A stretch of 13,328 bases of DNA. Origin: Euperipatoides rowelli. Its lineage: Eukaryota; Onychophora; Udeonychophora; Euonychophora; Peripatopsidae. Position 1 is the first letter of the stretch; each line of letters opens with the position of its first letter. Both the position numbers and the translations under genes were made by a program. The notes under the pieces are model-generated. The model searched no databases and was not told the origin of the DNA. It saw only the letters and a program-made list of their open reading frames with translations. Below, piece after piece: positions 1 through 7,676 of this stretch. Location of the stretch: assembly GCA_003024985.2 (NCBI GenBank), contig PXIH01S0028015.1; one strand, 5' to 3'.

Positions 1-52
1 TAAAGACTAGAAAACTTTTGCTTATTAAATAAATTTATATACCTTCTATATT

Positions 53-107
53 CAGGGCTGGATTAAGCCTCTGTAGGGCCCTAGGAAAAACATAAGATTT
101 GGGCACT
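53..107 (+). mobile_element. possible hAT-type transposon end (remnant)
   Basis: The stretch opens with CAGGGCTGGATTAAGCC and soon has GGGCCCTAGG and TTTGGGCAC. From general knowledge, non-autonomous hAT elements of animals often begin with CAGGGC(C/T)GGATTAAG followed by G-rich GGGCCC sequence. I see no convincing inverted partner further on, and no 8-bp target duplication could be paired with TCTATATT-like sequence upstream. It is either a truncated copy or a chance resemblance. Confidence 0.3.
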
Positions 108-373
108 CTTCCCAAAATAGGAATAAAAAATGATATGAAAACATTTTAAGTTGATGGCACATTGTTCTGCGAATCCGAATGCCATCATACTGTATATTAC
201 TCACAATTCATTTCTGTATAAATGCTCATCGAAAAATTTAAAAAATTGGCCACCATATTGGATTTTTTAAAATACCCAAAATGCATTGCAAAAGATCATT
301 GAAGCATTCTGGGTAATATTCACAAAAAAATTTCCAAAGTTTGACTTTGGTAAACTTTGGAAATGATGTCATT
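108..373. other. AT-rich intergenic flank, no gene seen
   Basis: I see no coding frame of any length and no RNA gene. The only structure is the hairpin at 331-363, listed separately. A faint mirrored echo (aaaatgcattgc, then gcattctgggta) surrounds 270-315 but is too weak to call a repeat. The SINE insertion site begins at 374. Confidence 0.5.
331..363. repeat. short inverted repeat (hairpin)
   Basis: TTTCCAAAGTTT (331-342) is the exact reverse complement of AAACTTTGGAAA (352-363), with a 9-nt spacer. The arms are 12 bp and perfect. It lies just upstream of the SINE target site. It could be the remnant of a small inverted-repeat element or a chance palindrome in AT-rich DNA. No U-run terminator follows it. 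Confidence 0.6.
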
Positions 374-387
374 AAAAAGCAGAATTT
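374..387. repeat. left target-site duplication of the SINE
   Basis: The 14-mer AAAAAGCAGAATTT occurs here and again, without mismatch, at 613-626, exactly bracketing the tRNA-like sequence. A 14-bp A-rich duplication is what LINE-type endonuclease-primed retrotransposition leaves. Confidence 0.85.
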
Positions 388-612
388 GAGTCTCGGTTTC
401 ATGGTCGAGCGGATTCACGTTCGCTTGATAAACCGAAGGCATATGTGAGGAGTACAGGTTCACTCCCCGGCTTGGGCAGTTACAGAACGTTTTTTTCCCT
501 AGATGTAACAGCTTGCTTTGGGGTTTTCTAAGTACGTTGCCCTGTTTAAAATCTAAGGAACTTGTTTCTCATATAGTTATTAATGATTTATAAGTAAAGT
601 AAATAGAGAAAA
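388..612 (+). mobile_element. tRNA-headed SINE, complete with poly-A tail
   Basis: The 5' part carries an internal RNA polymerase III promoter: an A-box-like TGGTCGAGCGG at 402-412 and a B-box-like GGTTCACTCC at 457-466, spaced as in a tRNA gene. A tRNA-unrelated body of roughly 120 bp follows, then an A-rich end (GTAAAGTAAATAGAGAA plus an A-run). Perfect 14-bp direct repeats flank it at 374-387 and 613-626, so both ends are defined and the element is about 225 bp. The D-arm resembles Ser/Leu-type tRNAs (CGAGCGG), but I do not assign the parent tRNA or a named SINE family. Like other SINEs it would depend on a LINE for mobility. The intact duplication suggests a younger insertion than the decayed Polinton. 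Confidence 0.8.
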
Positions 613-626
613 AAAAAGCAGAATTT
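613..626. repeat. right target-site duplication of the SINE
   Basis: This is the second exact copy of the 14-mer found at 374-387. It follows directly on the A-rich SINE tail, and some of its leading A residues cannot be distinguished from that tail. Confidence 0.85.
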
Positions 627-651
627 ACAAATGAGGCAAAATTCCCTTTGT

Positions 652-852
652 ATATGCAAATGAGATGACTTCACACTCAGGAATCTTTGGCAATGTTAGG
701 CAATTTCTGTGCTGATGTCAACTCATTTGAATATGCAAATGAGCTACATCCCTCATATGGAAATGGAGGAAGTTTAATGAAGATGATGTTATCAACTCAT
801 TTGCATATGCAAATTCATGTAAATCTATGTAAATTATCTAAATTATGCAAAT
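652..852. promoter_or_regulatory. cluster of five octamer (ATGCAAAT) motifs
   Basis: The POU-factor octamer ATGCAAAT is present at 654-661, 733-740, 807-814 and 845-852, and in reverse (ATTTGCAT) at 799-806. The 799-814 pair forms the perfect 16-bp palindrome ATTTGCATATGCAAAT. A longer 13-mer, ATATGCAAATGAG, occurs at 652-664 and 731-743 and inverted at 796-808. Octamers mark vertebrate histone H2B, snRNA and immunoglobulin promoters. Function here is inferred only; the cluster could equally be a decayed repeat family that happens to contain the word. The open frame across 687-878 shows no protein-like character and is not called as a gene. Confidence 0.5.
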
Positions 853-903
853 TTACCTCCACCCCCATGAACAAGTGACATCATTGTAATGTATGGCAGC
901 TTC

Positions 904-936
904 TGATTGGTTTGGACAGAATCGACCTTTTATACC
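904..936 (+). promoter_or_regulatory. CCAAT box plus TATA-like box downstream of the octamers
   Basis: GATTGG (inverted CCAAT) lies at about 905-910 and TTTTATA ends at 934, about 25 bp on. Together with the octamer at 845-852, the order octamer, CCAAT, TATA matches replication-dependent histone promoters as known in animals. No histone coding sequence follows within the window, so this is at best an orphaned or retroposed promoter fragment. Confidence 0.3.
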
Positions 937-1029
937 AACTAAAGTCACTCCAGTCTAATTCAGTTTGTTGTATTTGTTCATTCTGGGATGGTTCCAGTTT
1001 GGTCAATTCTGGTCATGCTCAGTAGAACA

Positions 1030-1690
1030 CTTCCTGACCTTTAATATATAAGAGGTGTTTTTATGCCTATATATGGGCATTTGATGGTTTCAGGGACAAT
1101 CTATGTCTAAGGTCACTTCAAGTCCTGCACAGTAAGTCACTTCCTGTCCCAGAAAATCCTGTTCCTTAAAGGCATAGAACTTTTATGCTTACACTTCCAG
1201 TCTACGACATTACTTCCATTATCTTCTGTGACAAGTAGATCACTTCCTGACCCAGAAATGTTAAGATGGCTGACTTCTTGTCCCATTTCTTAAAAGTAAA
1301 GATGGCTTTTATGCTTACACTTCCAGTTTATGACATTACTTCCATTATCTTCCGAGACAGTCAAGTGACTCAGAAAATTTAAGATGGCTGACTTCCTGTC
1401 CTGTTTTTTAAAGATATAGATGGTTTTTATGCTTACACTTCCAATTTATGAAATCACTTCCAGTATGTTCTGGGAGTCATGCACATTAGATCACTTTCTG
1501 TCCCATAAATTCAATATGGCTGAATTTCTAGTTATAAAGGTTTTTTTATTATGTTACTTCTATTTATGACCACTTCAGTACATTTTGGGACAATCTAGGT
1601 CAAATTTTACATCATGTCCCAAAAAATCCAAGATGACTGACTTCCAGTCTGCACAGTAGCCATTTCCTGGCCCAGAAGGGTTCAAGAAGA
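1030..1690. repeat. degenerate tandem array, unit about 110-134 bp
   Basis: Six unit starts built around ACTTCCTGNCC can be aligned at about 1030, 1140, 1274, 1392, 1524 and 1641, giving steps of 110, 134, 118, 132 and 117 bp. The best-preserved part is TTTTATGCTTACACTTCCA, then TATGACATTACTTCCATT, then AAGATGGCTGACTTCCTGTC at the unit junctions. Copies at 1274 and 1392 are most alike; the first and last are most diverged. The recurrent ACTTCCTG/ACTTCCAG is an ETS-like core, but repetition alone explains it. There is no coding potential. Confidence 0.7.
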
Positions 1691-2600
1691 CGAGCGGTTA
1701 AAAACTTGGATCTGTTAATCCTCTTTTCTGTTTCGTAGTAGCCTTTTTTTGTTACTTGTTTACAGTCCTAACCTTACCACAACCCTAAACCCTAACTCCA
1801 ACTACATAAACCCACTTTTCCCCAACCCTATGATGATGAAGGGGTGAAATAATCAATTTTTGATCGATTTTGATAATTTTAATTTCAAAGATCAGCTATT
1901 TTTTGGATGTTATTTATGCTATGGTGAAAGAACTGCAAGAAAAATGAACTTTTACAACCAACATTATCAGACTCTATTAATCATTTTAACTTTTTACAGT
2001 ATATACATCAATCTGTACACATTATTTTGATTTGATTTATTTGTATAAAGAAAAAAAAATCCATCCTTAACTCCATAAGAACTAAAATTCAGAGCTAAAA
2101 AATTACTTACTAAAAGTCTGTTACAAGAAACTTAAATGAAGCCGGATTTATTACTAATATTATTGAGATTGACAGCTATGTAAATAAATATCATGAAAAT
2201 CCTCCTTTACATTCCATTTACTTCTATGACAGAAATTTATTCTCATGTTAAAAATAATAAGTTTTTATTTGAAGAGGTCATAGATATTTTAAATAAAACA
2301 TTTCTTCTAGTTGAAAAATAAAAACTAGTTTGAAAATTGTATTGTAAATATTTTTTATAAATGTTTAATAAATATTTTTTATAAATGCTAAATTTTATGT
2401 AATTCATTCATAATTTCCATTCACATAAAAATGTTATTAGCCAATCAGAATTCAGTTTTTTTCTAGGTTATGTAGCAGAAATATAAAGATGCTTATTAAC
2501 TTCATTTAATTTTATTAGTTATCAAAATATGATAAGTATCAGATGTATGAAAATTAAACTTATATGATGGAGTAGGTGTTGTAATAAAACTAGAAAATAA
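1691..2600. other. AT-rich stretch without a gene; expected site of the Polinton left end
   Basis: I see no protein-like frame. There is a brief CCCTAA-like patch at 1768-1797, a 24-bp tandem duplication at 2346-2387, and long A/T runs. Polinton integrases normally start within several hundred bases of the terminal inverted repeat, so the left terminus should fall in this stretch. I could not fix it, because the other terminus is not visible for comparison. Confidence 0.5.
2346..2393. repeat. 24-bp tandem duplication
   Basis: The 18-mer AAATATTTTTTATAAATG occurs exactly at 2346-2363 and 2370-2387, each followed by a six-base spacer (TTTAAT, then CTAAAT). It looks like a local slippage duplication in AT-rich DNA. 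Confidence 0.75.
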
Positions 2601-3635
2601 ATGGATAGAAAAATAGTACAATCCTGAACAAGTAGGCAGTCTATCGGGAAAATAATAAACCTTCCATCGAGGCATACACGAAGACATAGCATAATTATAA
2701 TAAATCAAAATTTTTTGATTGGTTTGAAACACAAGATGCATATACTTTACATAAACCTTTTAGAAAAAATTTTTAAAGAAGAAAGACTATCAATTATGGG
2801 ATGATGATCAATTTCACGCGGACTTAGTACATCTACAAAATATTTCCAAATATAATTCTGGTTTTTAATATTTATTGACTTATATTAACGTCTTTTCCAA
2901 AAATGCTTGGACTCTACCTATGAAAACTAAAACAGCTAAATAAATTCTAATCACTTTTAAAAAAATTATCCAAGAACGTAAACCTAATAAAATCCAGACA
3001 GATGATGGTAAAGAATTTCAGAATCACATTTTTCAAGATTATTTAAAAGTAATAATATCCATTTCTTTACTACCAAATCAGAATTAAAAGCTGCAGTTGT
3101 TGAACGGTTCAATCGGACATTGAAGACACATATGTGGAGATATTTCACCACTAAAATACTTTAACATATTTAGACATCTATACCTCAATTAATGGTGAGT
3201 TATAACCATTCTATCGTCAAAATATCAACATAGTCCGATAGAAGTGAATAAGAAAAATGAAAAAGAAGTATATGTTGTTTTATATAAAGATAAATTATGG
3301 AATGAATCTCAATCTTTTAAATTTAAATCAGACAACAAGTTAGAATTTCTAAAATGAAACGAGTGTTCGAGAAAGGGTCCCTCCCCAATTGGACTCAAGA
3401 AATATTTATTATCACCGAACGAATCTTTACAGATTTGAATGATGAGGTCATTGATGGGACTTACTACCGAAAAGAACTACAAGCAGTTAAAAAAGATAGT
3501 GATTATTATAATATAGAAAATAATATTGAAAGAAGAAAAAGAGGTAGAGAAAAATATTATTATTATATTAAGTGGCAATGTTATCCTTCATCCTTCAACT
3601 CTTGGGTTCCAAAAAAAGACTTGAAAAAATTATGA
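2601..3635 (+). pseudogene. Polinton integrase (rve superfamily) with C-terminal chromodomain, broken
   Basis: This family cuts and joins element DNA into host chromosomes using a DDE triad. An N-terminal motif typical of Polinton integrases is seen at about 2617-2652 (YNPEQVGSLSG), then QDAYTLHKPFRK near 2731-2766. In the catalytic core the first Asp is at 2821-2823 (ADLVHLQ), the second at 3001-3003 (QTDDGKEF) and Glu at 3102-3104 (AAVVERFNRTLK). The Asp-Glu gap is close to 34 residues, as in retroviral integrases, after a small frameshift. The last 93 codons (from 3354) are open. They hold the SH3-like region (GSLPNWTQEIFII) and a chromodomain at about 3501-3632 with aromatic residues and IKWQCYPSSFNSWVP. 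Breaks include stops near 2608, 2653, 2770, 2868 and 2941 and frame changes near 2810, 3050 and 3330. The triad residues survive, but the frame does not. Confidence 0.92.
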
Positions 3636-4491
3636 CTCATTTTTATTACCTTACGTTCCAACAGTTGTATGGAATATTATCCTGAGAATAAACCACAACA
3701 TTTTAAAATTAAACTTTCCAAGACATTAGATTTAACAGGAGACGATTATGAAATAGGAATAGCTGAAATTGAATATCCACAAACTTAGTATACTATAAAT
3801 TAAAATAATAATAAAGTTTATTTTCGTTATAAATTTGAAAGGGATAATATCACCCTGCATGTTGAAAGTTTTATTATCCCTGTAGGGATCTATAGTAGCA
3901 TTAAAAAACTTAATAAAGCTATTAAATTTACTCAATTTGAATTTGAAATTCAACTTTTTAGTTTTNAAACATGTATTAGAGGAAGCTATACTCAACTCAA
4001 CCTTAATAGATCTGGAAAAATTTATACTTTTTTCAGAAATACAACTCTCACAACATGTATGCAAACTTCTCGGGTTTGCAGAAGCAAAAGTAGATGAATT
4101 TAAAAATACATCCTATATTCAAATGGTGACTTCACTAATCAGTATGAAGAAACAAAATTTAGCTACATTTTTCTATAAGGATTCCAAAGAGATGAAAATA
4201 TCCCAGCAATATAAATAGAGGCATGTATAGTTTATTTCTTTATTCTGATGTCATTAACCAACAAGTAGTTGGTGATACATGCTCCACTTCTATGTACTAT
4301 ACCCATATACACTAAAAAAGTAAAATTGTATGATCAATAAAATATTTGATATCCCTCATTATTTACCTGTACCTAGGCAATTAATTGACACTATAGAAAC
4401 AGACATCAGAGATGATACAGGAGCTATTCAGTTAAGAAAAGTTCTATTGAAACTTCATTTTCATTTACGTTGTTCACCCTATTTTGAATAA
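3632..4491 (+). pseudogene. Polinton minor capsid / penton-like protein, broken
   Basis: The ATG at 3632 overlaps the integrase stop as ATGA, which supports this start. An N-terminal block reads MEYYPENKPQHFKIKLSKTL, then YEIGIAEIEYPQ, up to a TAG near 3786. After it come VYFRYKFERDNITLHV and IIPVGIYSSIKKLNKAIKF. A second frame, from about 3966, gives CKLLGFAEAKV. A third gives SDVINQQVVGDT near 4236, and a fourth the C-terminal block IETDIRDDTGAIQL and RKVLLKLHFHL, ending at the TAA at 4489-4491. From family knowledge this block order is the protein encoded beside the major capsid gene in Polintons and thought to be the single jelly-roll penton. That role is from recall, not proven here. One ambiguous base lies at 3966. 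The minus-strand frame over 3732-4064 is only a shadow. Confidence 0.8.
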
Positions 4492-4493
4492 TC

Positions 4494-4900
4494 ATGACTA
4501 ATCCATATAATAGACTATTATGATAGACAAGTTGGTTGTGATGATTTGAAGAATTCCGAGGAAGTCCAGTACAGTATGGCTACGGCTTTGGATCCTTTTT
4601 CAGTAGTTATTTAGAAAAGTAGTCCCCTAGTGAGTAAAGGAGTAAGATACATAGAACCTAAAAAAGTAAAGCTGCTACTACATTAAAACCTCATTTTATG
4701 ATCGCAGCTAAAGAAATTGCTAGTGGTGTCATGCAAGATGTCGGCAAAAAATTTCACCACTTATTATGAATCAAGAGTATGGCAGAAAAAGAAAAAGATC
4801 TCACTCTACTAAAAATAATTAAAGGAAACGTTCATGTTCAACCGCATCATTATTAAAAGATTTAAGTAAGAATCAGAAGAGGAGAAAATCCACCATTAAA
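4494..4900 (+). pseudogene. small basic pX-like virion protein, broken
   Basis: An ATG at 4494 follows the previous stop by two bases. After an early frameshift the reading is DRQVGCDDL, then GSPVQYGYGFGSFFSSYLEK near 4570-4617. The Gly-Phe-rich GSFF segment is typical of the adenovirus pX/pVI-like small proteins of Polintons and adintoviruses. A helical middle follows (AATTLKPHFMIAAKEIASGV), then a strongly basic tail (YGRKRKRSHSTKNN and, after a stop, RKRSCSTASLLKDL and NQKRRKS) that resembles a DNA-binding or nuclear-localisation tail. Known relatives are thought to be virion-associated DNA-binding or membrane-active peptides; I infer this from the motif pattern only. At least three frame changes and two in-frame stops are visible. 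Confidence 0.65.
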
Positions 4901-4919
4901 ATATATATTTTTATAAAAA

Positions 4920-6183
4920 ATGTCTTTAATCAATCATCATTCCTGTTAAATCCAAATTGGATCTATTTACCATACAAGGACTCAAACATTAATTTTAAAA
5001 GGGAAATGGGTGGAGTATATCCCTGTATCTTCCCTCACAGCTTCAGCACCTATCGATTCCCTCATTTCGGACAGAGGTGAACAATATATAGATTTAAACC
5101 ATACAAGACTTTATGTTAAATGTAAAATTGTGAATGGGAAAGGTGAAGATTTAAAACCGGAAAATAATGTAGCCCCGATAAATTTATTACTTCATTCATT
5201 ATTNAATGAAATTAGTGTGAGTATGAATGATAGTAATGTCTCCCATGCTAACCCATACTACCCCTATCAAGCTCTGGTCAAAACATTATTGAATTACGGA
5301 GAAGATGCTATCACCATACAACTCACCAATGCATTATTTTTTAAAGATACCACAGGAAACATGGAATCTGTAGATGATAGAAATGATGGTTTTACAAAAA
5401 AGAAGTGAATTTTTTAAAAATATTTTAAGTGTGGAACTCATTCATAGTGATATATTTTTTCAATCTAAATAATTACTTAATGGAGTGAATATGAAATTAC
5501 GATTAAATAGAAATAGAAATACATTTTGCTTAATGACAGATGAAGTGGCTGAAGCATATAAAACACAAATAGAAAAATGTAAATTGTATGTATGTAAAGT
5601 AATCATCTCCCTGCAGTTCTATTAGGTCATGCTCATGCATTATTAAAAGCATCGGCTAAATATCTTATGGACCGTACCGTATGTAAAATGATTTCCATCC
5701 CGGCTGGTATGCGTAATACAACTCAAGATAATTTATATTTTGGACAAATTCCTAAATATCTAGTTCTAAGCTTCGTGGATAATTCAGCTTTCAATGTTGA
5801 TTATAAAAAGAATCCATTTAATTTTCAACATTTTGATTTAAATTATCTAGCCTTATATTTAATAATGAACAGTATCCATTCAAACCTCTAAATTAGATTT
5901 CAATAATCAATATCTCAACATCTACAATACTATTTTCAGTGGTACCGTAAAAAAGTTTAAGGATGTACGAGGCATGAAGATTATCCTAGCGGCTACACAC
6001 TATTCTGCTATGATTTAAGCCCTGACTTAGAAACTCAAGACCTTTACTCACTTATCAAGCTTGGTGAGTTAAGAATCGATTTGCAATTCATTATTCCTCT
6101 ATCACAAGCTGTAGTTCTAATTATTTATGTTGTATTTGAAATCACTCATAAAAGAAAAGTTATTTATGACTATACTACCTAAA
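4920..6183 (+). pseudogene. Polinton major capsid protein (double jelly-roll), broken
   Basis: This would form the hexon-like trimers of the icosahedral shell. The ATG at 4920 is in frame with the long open stretch 5010-5408 and separated from it by only one TAA (4947-4949). Recognised blocks, in family order: WVEYIPVSSLTASAPIDSLI, EQYIDLNHTRLYVKCKI, APINLLLHSL, ALVKTLLNYG, a break after 5408, MKLRLNRNRNTFCLM near 5490, DNLYFGQIPKYLVLSFVDNS (5725 on), NPFNFQHFDLNYLALYL, then TIFSGTV, GYTLFCYDLSPDLETQ and IKLGELRIDLQFI, ending with VIYDYTT at the TAA 6181-6183. The length, about 420 codons, is close to the family size as I recall it. The same family is often annotated in animal genomes as F54H12.2-like. 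Further stops occur near 5404, 5470 and 5860, with frame changes near 5605 and 5980. An ambiguous base lies at 5204. Confidence 0.92.
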
Positions 6184-6185
6184 TC

Positions 6186-6642
6186 ATGGAAACTCTACAG
6201 ATCGAGAAAATTTTACAAGAAGATCCCTACCCTTCATCTCAATTCCATGGTGTTTTTGCCAGATATCAAGTTAGTCCCTACAAAACCTAAATATGGTGGC
6301 TACATCCTAAATACCGATCCTTCTTCCTACCCTGGAGAACATTGGCTAACTGTGTATTGTGATACAGAACAAGTAGAATAATTTGATTTCTGTGGTCAAC
6401 TACCAACAACGGAAGATTTTATAAACTTTTTAGCAACATTTCATTTACCTATTATTTTCAATAATCAATTTATCCATGTGCGGGTAGTATTGTGTCTTTT
6501 ATCTTCTACACCGATGCAGAGGATAGAGCATGATAGATGTTTTAAATTTATTTGGTAAAAATATAAGCATAATGATATGTTTTTAAACTTTTATATTAAT
6601 AGACATTTTAATTTACAAGAACCTCTAATGGAAATATTTTAA
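6186..6642 (+). pseudogene. adenain-like cysteine protease, broken
   Basis: It matures capsid precursors in the virus relatives of this family. The ATG at 6186 lies two bases after the capsid stop and gives METLQIEKIL and SSQFHGVFARYQ. A frameshift near 6260-6285 leads to GGYILNTDPSSYPGEHWLTV, which contains the catalytic His (codon 6340-6342) in the typical GxHW context, and then FDFCGQLPTTEDFINFLATF after a TAA at 6379. The catalytic Cys is probably codon 6477-6479, within PCAGSIVSFIF, again in another frame. The C-terminal block NDMFLNFYINRHFN ends at the TAA 6640-6642. About 150 codons is slightly short for the family as I recall it. The His and Cys remain but are split over frames. The longer frame opening at 6127 merely runs in from the capsid gene. 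Confidence 0.88.
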
Positions 6643-6779
6643 TCATTAATAAAAAATTTGTTTAAAAAAAATAATGTCTGTTTTTATTTTACATTTAATT
6701 AAAAAAAACATAACTATTTTTTAAAAAAATATTTATTGAAATATAGTTACATTATTTTTTAATATAATAAATCCAAACA
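6643..6779. terminator. convergent 3' ends with poly(A) signals on both strands
   Basis: AATAAA sits at 6648-6653, six bases after the protease stop, for the plus-strand genes. TTTATT at 6732-6737 reads AATAAA on the minus strand and would serve the leftward genes. The gap is almost pure A/T, with several A and T runs, and shows no coding frame. In AT-rich DNA such hexamers occur by chance, so the assignment rests on position. Confidence 0.5.
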
Positions 6780-7383
6780 CCTTTTCATTTTTTGTTTTCT
6801 TAGTGAAAGTCATTTTATAATGTTCATTCTCCCTTTTGCTAAGAGTGAGGGTGAAGTTTGAAACAGTGAAGGTGATGGGTCAATATTTAATATAGATTTT
6901 TGAATGTTCAAATTGAAGTAGAGCTTCTTGAAATTCACGATGATCATTAGGTTGATTTTTCATTTTTATTTTGACTAGAACATTTTTTAATAAGTCCACC
7001 ATTTGAGTATTCGGTAAAATATGGTCTTGAATTACAATTTAATTTTTATCATTATAGTCCAAGAGTGATGGGTGTTTAGACATTTCTTGTAAGATATTTT
7101 CAGCAGATTTCCGATAAGTCTTAGGCATAAAATCTAAAATGTTTTAAAATGATTTTTGCGGAGATGGATGTTCAAGTTGTATAGTTTTATTCTCCTCTTT
7201 TTTATTAGCATTCAAGTATTTCATTAATACTTGATTATATAACTGCATTTTATTGAATATGGGTAATGATGTAGAATTTAAAATAGATGCCATTTCTTGA
7301 TCTAATGATGATGTTATTGGTAAAGGTGAAGGTTCAGGCAGTCTAACTACTATTTGAAGTTCATTTTTTTTAACTAAATACAT
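6780..7383 (-). pseudogene. conserved Polinton protein of unknown function (LDQEM-type), broken
   Basis: The start is the ATG at 7383-7381, overlapping the end of the next upstream gene by ten bases. The first 79 codons are open: a Pro-rich segment (RLPEPSPLPITSS), then LDQEMASIL and FNKMQLYNQVLMKYLNANKK. After a stop at 7144 the reading resumes as MPKTYRKSAENILQEM, HPSLLDYNDKN, PNTQMVDLLKNVL and DHREFQEALLQF, down to about 6880. I recognise this order of short helical blocks from unnamed proteins of other Polintons and related virus-like sequences. I know no demonstrated function. No enzyme motif, signal peptide or membrane segment is visible. The residual sequence to about 6780 (ENEHYKMTFTKKTK) may be its tail or unrelated. 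Confidence 0.7.
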
Positions 7384-7676
7384 TTTTCCATTTTTATCAA
7401 AGGAATAATTCCTGCTAGGAGTGCTGGAATAAATCCACCTTGTACTAATAATGTCTTTTTAGTGTTGAGTGGAACTTTTTCTGAACAAGTAGAAGTAAAA
7501 CCCTTTTATGTTTTTGTAAATGTTTAAGTTTTTGTGGAGTTAATTTTAAATTTCCTCGAATGGCGTTCAATGCAATTTCATTAATATTTTTTATTAAATC
7601 CAAAGAAGCGGTTTGAATCAATCTTTTCCATAGTTGTCCTTTAGCTCGACTAAGTAATTTCAAATAATGGAGTCAT
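7374..7676 (-). pseudogene. small conserved Polinton protein with basic middle and hydrophobic tail, broken
   Basis: An ATG at 7676-7674 starts inside the last codons of the ATPase. A one-base shift puts it in the frame that is then open to 7445: LLSRAKGQLWKRLIQTA, LIKNINEIALNAIRGNLKL, TPQKLKHLQKHKRVLLLLVQ, KKFHSTLKRH. A second shift near 7440 gives the tail LVQGGFIPALLAGIIPLI, and the TAG (7376-7374) overlaps the next start. A basic helical core of about 90-100 residues followed by a GGF(I/L)PALLA hydrophobic stretch is a recurring small gene of Polintons. Its role is unknown to me; the tail could insert in a membrane or bind a partner. Adjacency to the ATPase suggests a late virion function, by inference. 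Confidence 0.7.

Noticed and set aside
388-480. Functional tRNA gene
   Set aside because: A/B boxes are present, but the sequence is flanked by a 14-bp target duplication with a non-tRNA body and A-tail, so it is a SINE head.
687-878. Open frame of 63 codons on the plus strand
   Set aside because: It runs through the octamer cluster and its translation just reflects repeated ATGCAAAT/CATTTGCAT words; no protein-like pattern.
1768-1797. Telomere-like CCCTAA motifs
   Set aside because: Only about two consecutive imperfect units (aaccctaaaccctaac), too short for an interstitial telomere array.
2502-2741. 79-codon frame on the minus strand
   Set aside because: It is antisense to the integrase N-terminal region, which has recognisable family blocks on the plus strand.
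2601-3635. LTR retrotransposon integrase
   Set aside because: The chromodomain and DDE core could suggest a Ty3-type element, but no reverse transcriptase, RNase H or LTR is present and the downstream genes are Polinton capsid genes.
3732-4064. 110-codon frame on the minus strand
   Set aside because: Antisense shadow of the minor capsid pseudogene; Ile/Phe/Ser-rich AT-driven translation with no family resemblance.
3966-5204. Ambiguous bases as evidence of a scaffold join
   Set aside because: Both are single N positions within continuous recognisable gene blocks, so they are base-call ambiguities, not gaps.
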